DNA from: Ensifer sp. IC3342
Lineage (GTDB): Bacteria; Pseudomonadota; Alphaproteobacteria; Rhizobiales; Rhizobiaceae
Direction: 5' to 3'
DNA length: 64,000 nucleotides
NCBI RefSeq assembly: GCF_020193655.1
Contig: NZ_JADYVE010000006.1
Span: 1-64,000 of the forward strand
Shown: one piece after another, positions 34,857 to 43,074 of the stretch
Numbering within the stretch: the stretch's first letter is position 1
Layout: each line of letters opens with the position of its first letter
Notes under the pieces: model-generated
What the model was told of the DNA's origin: nothing
Databases searched by the model: none
What the model saw: only the letters and a program-made list of their open reading frames with translations
Program-made: the position numbers and the translations under genes

Positions 34857-35969
34857 CTATTCGGCGGCCTGCGGTCCAAGTGCGCCGCGGCGGATCTGAT
34901 CGGCTTCGATCGATTCGAACAGCGCGCGGAAATTGCCCTCACCGAAGCCTTCATCCCCCTTGCGCTGGATGAACTCGAAGAAGATCGGTCCGATGACGGT
35001 CTTCGAGAAGATCTGCAGCAGGATCTTCGTCATGCCGCCATTCACCACGCCTTCGCCATCGATCAGGATGCCGTGCTTCTTCATACGGTCGATAGGCTCG
35101 TCATGGCCGTGGACGCGCTCGCGCGACATTTCATAATAGGTCTCCGGCGGTCCGGGCATGAACTTGAGACCATTTTCCGCCAGCTTGTCGGTCGCGTCGT
35201 AGATCGCTTCGGTTCCGACTGCGATGTGCTGAATGCCTTCGCCTTTGTACTTCTTCAGATATTCCTCGATCTGACTGGTATCGTCCTTGGACTCGTTCAA
35301 GGGGATGCGAATCTTGCCGCAAGGCGAGGTGATCGCGCGGCTGACGAGGCCGGTGATGCGGCCGTCTATGTCGAAGAAGTGGATCTGTTTGAAGTTGAAC
35401 AGTTCACGGTAGAACGCCCACCACTTGTCCATATTGCCGCGATAGACGTTATGGGTCAGATGGTCGAGGTAGTAGAAGCCGACGCCCGTGGGCTTCGGAT
35501 CTCGCTCGCCCAGCCACTCGAACTCGGCATCATAGGCCGAGCCCTTGTCGCCATATGTTTCGACGAAGTAGAGGAGCGAACCGCCAATGCCGACGATTGC
35601 CGGAACATCGAGGCACTTGTCGTTTCCGCTATAGGGCTCGGCGCCCTTGGAAACGGCGTGTTCGAATGCATGCTTCGCATCGACGACGCGCCAGGCCATC
35701 GAAGGAGCGCAAGGGCCGTGCTTGTCGACGAAGCGCATGGCATGAGAGCCCGGCTCGGCGTTGACGATGTAGTTGATATCGCCCTGCCGCCAGACAGTGA
35801 TATCCTTCGTCCGGTGCTTGGCGACCGCCATATATCCCATGCGGGTGAAGAGCTCTTTCAGCTTCTCCGGCTCGGGATGCGCGAATTCGACGAACTCGAA
35901 GCCGTCCGTCCCGGCGGGGTTGTCCGCGCTGATTTTTGGGGGTGGTGCGTCGTGCGGGAACGGGCCCAT
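34857..35969 (-). CDS. hpd: 4-hydroxyphenylpyruvate dioxygenase
   Basis: A 370-aa two-module vicinal-oxygen-chelate enzyme converting 4-hydroxyphenylpyruvate to homogentisate, the second step of tyrosine catabolism. The iron ligands are visible as His in DHLTHNV, His in IQHIAVG and Glu in the FFEFIQRKGDEGFGEGNF segment near the C-terminus. The start at 35969 is chosen for its gaggagg site 7 bases upstream; the ATG at 35987 has a weaker one. It is divergent from an Lrp/AsnC-type regulator gene, which probably controls it. A palindromic repeat lies right behind its stop. Confidence 0.96.
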   Translation of the reverse strand: MGPFPHDAPPPKISADNPAGTDGFEFVEFAHPEPEKLKELFTRMGYMAVAKHRTKDITVWRQGDINYIVNAEPGSHAMRFVDKHGPCAPSMAWRVVDAKHAFEHAVSKGAEPYSGNDKCLDVPAIVGIGGSLLYFVETYGDKGSAYDAEFEWLGERDPKPTGVGFYYLDHLTHNVYRGNMDKWWAFYRELFNFKQIHFFDIDGRITGLVSRAITSPCGKIRIPLNESKDDTSQIEEYLKKYKGEGIQHIAVGTEAIYDATDKLAENGLKFMPGPPETYYEMSRERVHGHDEPIDRMKKHGILIDGEGVVNGGMTKILLQIFSKTVIGPIFFEFIQRKGDEGFGEGNFRALFESIEADQIRRGALGPQAAE

Positions 35970-36101
35970 CGGAAGCCTCCTCTTCATTCTTCCAAACTTC
36001 GCTGGAGTATGGCGCAGATCCGATGCATGATGCTTGTATTCTTGCGTGTTTTTCGCGATTCAACGCATGAATTGTGCAGTAGATGAGGCGAGGGCGCACG
36101 A

Positions 36102-36581
36102 ATGGAGCAGCTTGACGGATTCGACCTCAAGATCCTCAGCGAACTGCAGCGCGATGGGCATCTGACCAACAACGAATTGTCCGAGCGCATCGCGCTTTCG
36201 CCGTCCCAATGTTCGCGGCGGCGGTCGCGATTGGAGGCGGAAGGCTATATCACCGGCTATCAGGCGCAGATCGACCGGCAGAAGTTGGGGCTCGATCTGA
36301 TGGTGGTGATCTCGGTGACGCTCGCCACGCACAATCGCGACAATGCCAAGCGTTTCGGCAAGCTGGTGTCCGGTTTGCCCGAAGTGCTGGAGGCCTACGC
36401 GCTGACGGGGGAGATGGACTATCACTTACGCGTCGTGACGCCGGACCTCGCCGGGCTTTCGCGTTTCGTCAACGACGTGCTTCTGCCGCACGACAGCGTC
36501 CAGCATGTGAAGACATCGATCGTGCTCGAAACGCTGAAGAGTTTCGAAGGGCTGCCGATACCGGAGCGGGTGAAGGGTTAG
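36102..36581 (+). CDS. Lrp/AsnC-family regulator (probable hpd regulator)
   Basis: A 159-aa regulator. Helix-turn-helix at about 5-50 (LDGFDLKILSELQRDGHLTNNELSERIALSPSQCSRR) and a C-terminal RAM/ligand domain (YALTGEMDYHLRVVTPDL). It is divergent from hpd across 132 bases, the usual arrangement for a regulator responding to an aromatic amino acid. Its stop overlaps by 4 bases the stop of the MarR-family gene on the other strand, so transcripts of the two converge. Confidence 0.9.
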   Translation: MEQLDGFDLKILSELQRDGHLTNNELSERIALSPSQCSRRRSRLEAEGYITGYQAQIDRQKLGLDLMVVISVTLATHNRDNAKRFGKLVSGLPEVLEAYALTGEMDYHLRVVTPDLAGLSRFVNDVLLPHDSVQHVKTSIVLETLKSFEGLPIPERVKG

Positions 36582-37042
36582 CCGCTTTCTGGCGCGGCCG
36601 ATTTCTTCATCGCACGTTCGACGGCGTGCAGGCCCGTGGAAAGCGCTGCCATGTCTTCTGATCCGAGCATCGAAAGCAGTTCGGCCTGATAGCGGCTGGC
36701 GAGTTCGGTCAGTTCCCTATAGGCCTGCTCGCCCGCGGGCGTCAGCGCCAGATGCTCGAACCGGCGGTCGCGACCGTCCTCCTCGCGCTTCAGCCAGCGG
36801 CGCTGTTCGAGACTGAAGACGGCGCGGCTCACCTTCGTCTTGTGCATGGTGGAATGCGCGCCGATTTCGGTTGCCGTCATGCTGCGGCCGGAACTCCCGA
36901 GCGCGGCGAGCGTTCGCCATTCGGGACGGGTAAGCTGGTAACGTTCCCTGTACTGCGCGGCAAAGCGCAGGGCCACGAATTCCGCCGCCCGGTTGAGCCG
37001 ATACGGCAGGAAGTTTTCGAGTTCGAACCCATCCCGCGCCAT
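36578..37042 (-). CDS. MarR-family regulator (HmgR-like)
   Basis: A 154-aa MarR protein with a winged helix (LTRPEWRTLAALGSSGRSMTATEIGAHSTMHKTKVSRAVFSLEQRRWLKRE, about 40-90). The start at 37042 has ggaag upstream. It is divergent from hmgA with 68 bases between, and a pair of atagttac direct repeats in that gap is a likely operator. By analogy with HmgR of other Proteobacteria it may respond to homogentisate; that is inference. Confidence 0.88.
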   Translation of the reverse strand: MARDGFELENFLPYRLNRAAEFVALRFAAQYRERYQLTRPEWRTLAALGSSGRSMTATEIGAHSTMHKTKVSRAVFSLEQRRWLKREEDGRDRRFEHLALTPAGEQAYRELTELASRYQAELLSMLGSEDMAALSTGLHAVERAMKKSAAPESG

Positions 37043-37055
37043 GGCGTCTTCCTTG

Positions 37056-37078
37056 ATAGTTACAAAATCAATAGTTAC
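37056..37078. promoter_or_regulatory. Direct repeats between marR-type gene and hmgA
   Basis: atagttac occurs at 37056-37063 and again at 37071-37078, a period of 15 bases, in the short AT-rich gap between the divergent genes. It is a candidate operator for the MarR-type protein and overlaps where both promoters must lie. Confidence 0.5.
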
Positions 37079-37110
37079 GATTGCAACCAATATAGCGAGG
37101 AGAAGAGGAG

Positions 37111-38481
37111 ATGCAAGCCATGTTGGAGAAGGCGGAAAAGCAACGCGAAGCCGGCACGGGTGCGGAACGGGCGCTCTCCTACATGCCCGGATTCGGCAAC
37201 GATTTCGAGACCGAGAGCTTGCCCGGTGCCCTGCCGCAGGGCCAGAACAGCCCGCAGAAATGCGAATATGGACTATACGCGGAGCAGCTTTCCGGTTCTC
37301 CGTTCACCGCGCCGCGCGGCACCAATGAGCGCTCCTGGCTTTACCGCATTCGCCCGAGCGTCAGGCACACCGGACGTTTCAAGAAGATCGACTATCCGCA
37401 CTGGAAGACAGCGCCGCATATTGCCGAGCATTCGCTGGCGCTCGGTCAATTGCGCTGGAGCCCATTGCCGGCGCCTTCGGAAAAGCTGACCTTCCTGGAA
37501 GGCATCCGTACCATGACCACCGCCGGCGATGTCCTTACGCAGGCGGGGATGGCAGCGCATACCTATGCCTTCAATGCCGACATGATCGACGACTATTTCT
37601 TCAATGCCGACGGCGAACTGCTGATCGTGCCGGAAACCGGCGCGATCCGCGTCTTCACCGAACTCGGAAAGATGGATATTGAGCCGTCGGAAATCTGCAT
37701 CGTGCCGCGCGGGACGATGTTCAAGGTCACCCGGCTGAGCGGCGAAAAGGTCTGGCGCGGCTACATTTGCGAAAACTATGGCGCGAAGTTCACGCTGCCG
37801 GATCGTGGGCCGATCGGCGCCAATTGCCTTGCCAACCCGCGCGATTTCAAGACACCGGTCGCCGCCTACGAAGACAAGGAAATGCCATGCCGTGTCCATG
37901 TGAAATGGTGCGGCTCCTTCCATGTCACCGAGATCGGCCATTCGCCGCTCGACGTCGTTGCCTGGCACGGCAACTACGCGCCCTATAAGTACGACCTGAA
38001 GACCTTCTCTCCGGTTGGCGCGATCCTGTTCGATCACCCGGATCCGTCGATCTTCACCGTCCTGACGGCGCCATCGGGCGAGGAGGGTACGGCAAACGTC
38101 GATTTCGTCATCTTCCCGCCGCGCTGGCTGGTCGCCGAACACACCTTCCGCCCGCCCTGGTACCACCGCAACATCATGAGCGAGTTCATGGGCCTGATCT
38201 ATGGGCGTTACGACGCCAAGGAGGAGGGTTTCGTGCCGGGTGGCATGAGCCTGCACAACATGATGCTGCCGCACGGGCCGGACTTCACCGGTTTCGAGAA
38301 GGCATCGAATGGAGAGCTGAAGCCGGTGAAGCTCGACAACACCATGGCCTTCATGTTCGAGACTCGCTTCCCGCAGCAATTGACGAAGTTCGCCGCGGAG
38401 CTCGAGACCCTGCAGGACGATTACACCGACTGCTGGTCCGGGCTCGAGCGGAAATTCGACGGAACGCCCGGAATCAAGTGA
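37111..38481 (+). CDS. hmgA: Homogentisate 1,2-dioxygenase
   Basis: A 456-aa ring-cleaving dioxygenase turning homogentisate into maleylacetoacetate. The C-terminal iron site is visible: His and Glu in [14 protein letters not shown] and His in [11 protein letters not shown]. Family hallmarks [14 protein letters not shown] and [17 protein letters not shown] are present. A purine-rich site (gaggagaagaggag) lies before the ATG at 37111; the ATG at 37120 is an alternative. It starts the hmgA-fah-maiA run and is divergent from its presumed MarR-type regulator. Confidence 0.97.
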   Translation: MQAMLEKAEKQREAGTGAERALSYMPGFGNDFETESLPGALPQGQNSPQKCEYGLYAEQLSGSPFTAPRGTNERSWLYRIRPSVRHTGRFKKIDYPHWKTAPHIAEHSLALGQLRWSPLPAPSEKLTFLEGIRTMTTAGDVLTQAGMAAHTYAFNADMIDDYFFNADGELLIVPETGAIRVFTELGKMDIEPSEICIVPRGTMFKVTRLSGEKVWRGYICENYGAKFTLPDRGPIGANCLANPRDFKTPVAAYEDKEMPCRVHVKWCGSFHVTEIGHSPLDVVAWHGNYAPYKYDLKTFSPVGAILFDHPDPSIFTVLTAPSGEEGTANVDFVIFPPRWLVAEHTFRPPWYHRNIMSEFMGLIYGRYDAKEEGFVPGGMSLHNMMLPHGPDFTGFEKASNGELKPVKLDNTMAFMFETRFPQQLTKFAAELETLQDDYTDCWSGLERKFDGTPGIK

Positions 38482-38510
38482 CATCCGGCGAGGAACCGTG
38501 ACATGCTGCC

Positions 38511-38553
38511 TACAGCGCCGCGCGTCTTTTCACACGCGCAAAGGACGCTGTAG
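38511..38553. repeat. Rhizobial intergenic repeat, family A (GC-rich half)
   Basis: tacagcgccgcgcgtctttt ... acgcgcaaaggacgctgta: the GC-rich arm of family A as a closed hairpin with outer arms tacagcg / cgctgta. It lies between hmgA and fah and could uncouple their expression. Confidence 0.8.
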
Positions 38554-38613
38554 TGAGCCTCCATCCGCGCCGTTCGGCGCGGGTCAACAGAACACATCGG
38601 GAAACACCAGTCC

Positions 38614-39630
38614 ATGAAACTCGCAACGCTGAAAGATTCCACCCGCGACGGCAAGCTCGTCGTGGTCTCGAAAGACCTGACCCGTTGCTCCGAGGTCGGT
38701 CATATCGCCCGCACGCTGCAGGCGGCTCTCGACGACTGGGTGCATGTGGGGCCGCGGCTCGCGCGCGTCGCGGAAGGAATCGAGACTGGATCCCAGCCGA
38801 CGATGCGCTTTCACGAGCATGATGCGGCCTCGCCGCTGCCCCGCGCCTTTCAGTGGGCGGATGGCTCCGCCTATGTCAACCATGTCGAGCTTGTCAGGAA
38901 GGCACGCAACGCCGAGATGCCGGCGAGCTTCTGGACCGATCCGCTGATCTATCAGGGCGGCTCCGACAGTTTTCTCGGACCGCGCGATCCGATCGCGATG
39001 GCCGACGAAGCCTGGGGCGTCGACATGGAAGGCGAGGTCGCCGTCGTCGTCGATGACGTGCCAATGGGGGCGAGCCTCGAAGAAGCCCGGAGGGCGATCC
39101 GCCTAGTCATGCTTGTCAACGACGTTTCGCTGCGCGGCCTCATCCCCGCGGAACTCGCCAAAGGCTTCGGCTTCTATCAGTCGAAACCGTCGTCCGCCTT
39201 CTCACCGGTCGCGGTGACGCCCGATGAGCTGGGCGATGCCTGGGACGGCGGCAGATTGCACCTGCCGCTTCGCGTCGACCTCAACGGCAAGCCGTTCGGC
39301 CGCGCGAACGCCGGCGTCGACATGACTTTCGACTTCCCGCAATTGATCGCGCATGCGGCCCGTACGCGGCCGCTTTCGGCCGGCACGATCATCGGTTCCG
39401 GCACCGTTTCCAACAAGCTGGATGGCGGGCCGGGCAAGCCGGTCGCGGAAGGTGGAGCCGGCTATTCCTGCATCGCCGAGATCCGCATGATAGAGACGAT
39501 CGACAGCGGCGCGCCGAAAACACACTTCCTCAAATTTGGTGACGTTGTCCGGATCGAGATGAAGGATGCCGCCGGCCATTCGATCTTCGGCGCCATCGAA
39601 CAGATTGTCGAGAAATACGATCGCGCCTGA
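38614..39630 (+). CDS. fah: Fumarylacetoacetate hydrolase family protein
   Basis: A 338-aa FAH-domain enzyme, expected to split fumarylacetoacetate into fumarate and acetoacetate, the final step of homogentisate breakdown. Catalytic-core segments include MEGEVAVVVDDVPMG, VNDVSLRGLIPAELAKGFGFYQSKP and IIGSGTVSN, and the metal-binding acidic residues lie in the first of these. It is the bacterial form with a shorter N-terminal domain than the mammalian enzyme. maiA starts 31 bases after its stop, so they form one unit. Confidence 0.92.
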   Translation: MKLATLKDSTRDGKLVVVSKDLTRCSEVGHIARTLQAALDDWVHVGPRLARVAEGIETGSQPTMRFHEHDAASPLPRAFQWADGSAYVNHVELVRKARNAEMPASFWTDPLIYQGGSDSFLGPRDPIAMADEAWGVDMEGEVAVVVDDVPMGASLEEARRAIRLVMLVNDVSLRGLIPAELAKGFGFYQSKPSSAFSPVAVTPDELGDAWDGGRLHLPLRVDLNGKPFGRANAGVDMTFDFPQLIAHAARTRPLSAGTIIGSGTVSNKLDGGPGKPVAEGGAGYSCIAEIRMIETIDSGAPKTHFLKFGDVVRIEMKDAAGHSIFGAIEQIVEKYDRA

Positions 39631-39661
39631 CAGTGCAAAACTGATCGGATCGGAGGCAAAG

Positions 39662-40303
39662 GTGGCGAACGAAACCGTTCTTTACGACTACTGGCGCTCG
39701 TCGGCGAGCTATCGCGTGCGGATCGCGCTCAATCAGCTCGGCGAGACCTACGCCTCCGTCCCGGTCGATATCCTCGCCAAGGCCCATCGCGGGCCGGACC
39801 ATCTGGCGCGCAATCCGCAAGGCCTGGTGCCGGTACTCGATATCGACGGCGAACGCTTTACCCAGTCGCTGGCGATCATCGAGTATCTGGCGGAGACGAG
39901 GGAAGGCAGTGGCTTTCTGCCGGCCGACGCGATCGGTCGGCAGCGGGTGCGTGCGCTGTGCTATGCCATCGCGATGGATATCCATCCCGTCTGCAATCTC
40001 GGGGTGATCGGTTATGTCATGGCCAGTGCCGAGGACGGCGAAGCGGCGCGACGCGCCTGGATGCACAAGTTCATCGGCGAAGGCCTTGCTGCCTTCGAGC
40101 GCATGCTCGATCACCCTTCTACCGCGGCGTTCTGCCATGGCGACCGGCCGACCATGGCGGATTTCTGCCTCGTGCCGCAGGTCTATAATGCGCGGCGCTG
40201 GGGCGTCGATCTTTCCGCTTGCCCGAGGGTCGTTGCCATCGACGCGCGCTGCGCCGAGATCGAGGCTTTCGCGAGCGCGCATCCCGATCGGGTTAAATCT
40301 TAG
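39662..40303 (+). CDS. maiA: Maleylacetoacetate isomerase (zeta-class GST)
   Basis: A 213-aa glutathione transferase of the zeta class that isomerises maleylacetoacetate to fumarylacetoacetate. The active-site motif SSASYRVRIAL is at about 13-23, followed by NPQGLVPVL and QSLAIIEYL for glutathione binding. A GTG start at 39662 is used: ggaggc precedes it and the first residues (MANETVLYDYWRSSASY) fit the family. The frame extends upstream inside fah without a plausible start. Confidence 0.95.
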   Translation: MANETVLYDYWRSSASYRVRIALNQLGETYASVPVDILAKAHRGPDHLARNPQGLVPVLDIDGERFTQSLAIIEYLAETREGSGFLPADAIGRQRVRALCYAIAMDIHPVCNLGVIGYVMASAEDGEAARRAWMHKFIGEGLAAFERMLDHPSTAAFCHGDRPTMADFCLVPQVYNARRWGVDLSACPRVVAIDARCAEIEAFASAHPDRVKS

Positions 40304-40477
40304 ACGCGAGCCTCACACTCTCAGCAAACCAGAGCTATTCGGCGTGGCTGGACGTGGCCTGTTCCGTCCATCCGATGTCGCGAATGGATCGGCGGGCCTG
40401 AAATCGCCACGCTAGTTTTCGCGTGACTGCCCGTATAAGGGCGCGCCGGAAACACCTCTAGAGCGAGAGAGCCATCG

Positions 40478-41362
40478 ATGAAAAGCTATGTGCTGACCGT
40501 CACCTGCAAATCCACCCGCGGCATCGTCGCCGCCGTCACCGGTTATCTTGCGGAAAAGGGCTGTTACATCAGCGACAGCTCGCAGTTCGACGATCTCGAA
40601 ACGGGTCTCTTCTTCATGCGGCTCACCTTCATCAGCCAGGATGGGGCGAAGCTGGAGGAACTGCGCGAGGGCTTTGCGCCGGTCATCGAGCGCTTCAAGA
40701 TGACGATGGAAATCCGCGACTCCGAGGAGCGCATGAAGGTGCTGCTGATGGTGTCGCGTTTCGGCCATTGCCTCAACGACCTGCTCTATCGCTGGAAGAT
40801 CGGCGCGCTGCCGATCGACATCGTCGGCGTCGTCTCCAACCACTTCGACTACCAGAAGGTCGTCGTCAATCACGACATCCCCTTCCACTGCATCAAGGTG
40901 ACGAAGGAGAACAAACCGAAGGCCGAAGCCCAGCTGATGGAGATCGTCGAGCAGACCGGCGCCGAGCTGATCGTGCTTGCCCGCTACATGCAGGTCTTGT
41001 CGGATGCGCTCTGCAAGAAGATGTCGGGGAAGATCATCAACATCCATCACTCGTTCCTGCCGAGCTTCAAGGGCGCCAACCCCTACAAGCAGGCCTATGA
41101 GCGCGGTGTCAAGCTGATCGGCGCGACGGCGCATTACGTCACCGCCGATCTCGACGAGGGTCCGATCATCGAGCAGGACATCGCCCGCATCACCCATGCG
41201 CAGTCGGCCGAGGACTATGTCTCGATCGGCCGCGACGTCGAAAGCCAGGTGCTCGCCCGCGCCGTGCACGCCCATATCCACCACCGCTGCTTCATCAACG
41301 GCAACCGCGTCGTCGTCTTCCCGCCGAGCCCGGGAAGCTATGCGTCGGAGCGGATGGGCTGA
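40478..41362 (+). CDS. purU: Formyltetrahydrofolate deformylase
   Basis: A 294-aa PurU: an N-terminal ACT domain (about 1-85; LTVTCKSTRGIVAAVTGYLAEKG) and a C-terminal formyl-transferase fold (IHHSFLPSFKGANPYKQAYERGVK, TAHYVTADLDEGPIIEQD). It hydrolyses 10-formyl-tetrahydrofolate to formate and tetrahydrofolate, balancing C1 pools and feeding formate to purine synthesis. The catalytic Asn-His-Asp set is visible (NIHHS and DLDEGP). It is a single gene with a modest ribosome binding site (gagaga). Confidence 0.95.
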   Translation: MKSYVLTVTCKSTRGIVAAVTGYLAEKGCYISDSSQFDDLETGLFFMRLTFISQDGAKLEELREGFAPVIERFKMTMEIRDSEERMKVLLMVSRFGHCLNDLLYRWKIGALPIDIVGVVSNHFDYQKVVVNHDIPFHCIKVTKENKPKAEAQLMEIVEQTGAELIVLARYMQVLSDALCKKMSGKIINIHHSFLPSFKGANPYKQAYERGVKLIGATAHYVTADLDEGPIIEQDIARITHAQSAEDYVSIGRDVESQVLARAVHAHIHHRCFINGNRVVVFPPSPGSYASERMG

Positions 41363-41363
41363 T

Positions 41364-41383
41364 CGCCAAGCGTTGTCTTGGCG
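41364..41383 (+). terminator. Weak hairpin after purU
   Basis: cgccaag (41364-41370) / cttggcg (41377-41383) lies directly after the purU stop codon. It has no T run, so it may only stabilise the transcript end. Confidence 0.35.
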
Positions 41384-41461
41384 CATTCGCGGGCTATAGT
41401 CTCTCCCAGCGTGCCGATTCCTCGGCCGACGCGAGATAACGGCGGTTGCCCCTCACCCTAG

Positions 41462-41614
41462 CCTTCTTCCCCGCAGGCGGGGAGAGGGGACTTCAGCGGT
41501 GCGGCACATGCCTTCTCCCCGCGAGCGGGGAGAAGGTCGCGGCAGCGGGATGAGGGGCAGAAACCTCCCCGCGAGCGGGGAGAAGGTCGCGGCAGCGGGA
41601 TGAGGGGCAGAAAC
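41462..41614. repeat. Palindromic repeats, family C, including an exact 50-bp tandem duplication
   Basis: Three palindromes of the type ccttctccccgcgagcgggg occur in a row. From 41515 to 41564 and from 41565 to 41614 the same 50-base unit (ctccccgcgagcgggg ... gatgaggggcagaaac) is repeated exactly, back to back. It lies between purU and the thiolase gene and ends 26 bases before the thiolase start. Confidence 0.9.
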
Positions 41615-41640
41615 GCCGCTTTCCATTTGGGAGGACGAAG

Positions 41641-42822
41641 ATGAGCAATCGCGATCCAGTCGTCATCGTTTCGGCGACGCGTACGCCGATGGGTGCCTTT
41701 CAGGGAGGGCTGAAGGACCTGACGGCACCGGAACTCGGAGCCACCGCCTTGAAGGCGGCGCTTGAGCGTGCCGGTGTCGATGCGGTCGACGAGGTCCTGA
41801 TGGGGAATGTCTTGCCGGCCGGCATCGGCCAGAATCCCGCTCGCCAGGCGGCTCTTGGCGCCGGCCTCGGACAGGAGACGCCCTCGACCACGGTCTCGAA
41901 GGTTTGCGGCTCCGGCATGAAGGCGCTCATGCTCGGGCACGACGCGCTTCTCTCCGGCAGTGCGACGGTGATCGCCGCCGGCGGCATGGAGTCAATGACA
42001 AACGCCCCCTATCTGCTGCCCAAGGCCCGTGGTGGTTTCCGGCTCGGCCACGGCGAGGTCAAGGATCACATGTTCCTCGACGGGCTGGAGGACGCCTATT
42101 CCGGTCGGTTGATGGGTACCTATGCCGAGGATACGGCGCAGCATTACCAGTTTCCCCGGGCCGATCAGGACGCCTTCGCGCTGCGCTCGCTCGAGCGGGC
42201 GCTGAAGGCGGCAGAGGACAGGTCCTTTGCCGGCGAACTTGTGGCGATCGTGGATGGTGGCAAACGCGGCAGCGCCAATCTCGACCGAGATGAGGGGCCG
42301 ACGAAGGCCGATCCGGCGAAGATACCGAAGCTGAAGCCTGCCTTCCGCGACGACGGCAGCGTTACGGCGGCCAATTCCTCCTCCATCTCCGACGGCGCTG
42401 CGGCGCTGATCCTGATGCGGGCGAGCGAGGCGGAGAAGCGTGGACTGACACCGCTTGCGATCGTCGCGGGCCATGCCGGCCACGCGCAGGAGCCAGCCTG
42501 GTTCACGACCGCACCGATCGGCGCCATCGAGAAGCTCATCGACAAACTCAACTGGGAGAAGGGCAGCGTCGGTCTCTACGAGATCAATGAGGCCTTTGCC
42601 GTCGTCGCCATGGCTGCGATCCGCGATCTCGGCCTCTCCGACGACATCGTCAACATCCACGGCGGCGCTTGCGCCCTCGGCCACCCGATCGGCGCCTCCG
42701 GCGCCCGTATCGTCGTGACGCTGCTTCATGCGATGCGGGCGAACGGCGTCAAACGCGGCATCGCCTCGCTCTGCATCGGCGGCGGCGAAGCGACGGCGGT
42801 CGGGCTGGAGCTATTGCAGTAG
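41641..42822 (+). CDS. Acetyl-CoA C-acetyltransferase (thiolase)
   Basis: A 393-aa thiolase. The acylated cysteine is Cys89 (VSKVCGSGMKA); the second half has the His of NEAFA context and GGACALGHPIGASG, and the C-terminal CIGGGEA cysteine. It condenses two acetyl-CoA to acetoacetyl-CoA or runs in reverse; with the neighbouring acetoacetate-forming pathway and the bkd genes it could handle their acyl-CoA products. It has a strong ribosome binding site (gggagga). Family C palindromes flank it on both sides. Convergent with lpdA. Confidence 0.95.
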   Translation: MSNRDPVVIVSATRTPMGAFQGGLKDLTAPELGATALKAALERAGVDAVDEVLMGNVLPAGIGQNPARQAALGAGLGQETPSTTVSKVCGSGMKALMLGHDALLSGSATVIAAGGMESMTNAPYLLPKARGGFRLGHGEVKDHMFLDGLEDAYSGRLMGTYAEDTAQHYQFPRADQDAFALRSLERALKAAEDRSFAGELVAIVDGGKRGSANLDRDEGPTKADPAKIPKLKPAFRDDGSVTAANSSSISDGAAALILMRASEAEKRGLTPLAIVAGHAGHAQEPAWFTTAPIGAIEKLIDKLNWEKGSVGLYEINEAFAVVAMAAIRDLGLSDDIVNIHGGACALGHPIGASGARIVVTLLHAMRANGVKRGIASLCIGGGEATAVGLELLQ

Positions 42823-42852
42823 GGGCGTTTGGGGGTTTTTTGCGCTCACGCC

Positions 42853-42881
42853 AACCCTCTCCCTGCCGGCGGGGAGAGGGG
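42853..42881. repeat. Palindromic repeat, family C
   Basis: A palindrome reading accctctccctgccggcggg then gagagggg, on the downstream side of the thiolase gene; may act as the thiolase transcript-end hairpin. Confidence 0.8.
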
Positions 42882-42990
42882 ACGAGGTCGTGCCTCGATC
42901 TTTGGCCCTACCGTGCTGCAGTTGAACATTTCGGCCCGCGGCCGAGCTTCAAAAGTAAGCGGTGATGGGAAATGAGTGGGTGCGGCTTGC

Positions 42991-43042
42991 CCTTCTACCC
43001 GCCTGCGGGGAGAAGGTCGCGGCAGCGGGATGAAGGGGCAGC
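42991..43042. repeat. Palindromic repeat, family C with conserved tail
   Basis: ccttctacccgcctgcgggg then agaaggtcgcggcagcggga, followed by tgaaggggcag: the same core plus tail as in the tandem copies at 41515-41614. It lies just downstream of lpdA. Confidence 0.85.
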
Positions 43043-43074
43043 CGTGGCGCCCTGCCGAGGGCGCTCGCCGCCTC

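Noticed and set aside
41515-41614. Two identical 50-bp units considered as a CRISPR array
   Set aside because: The units are directly adjacent without spacers, are palindromic, and related copies are dispersed; no cas genes are present.
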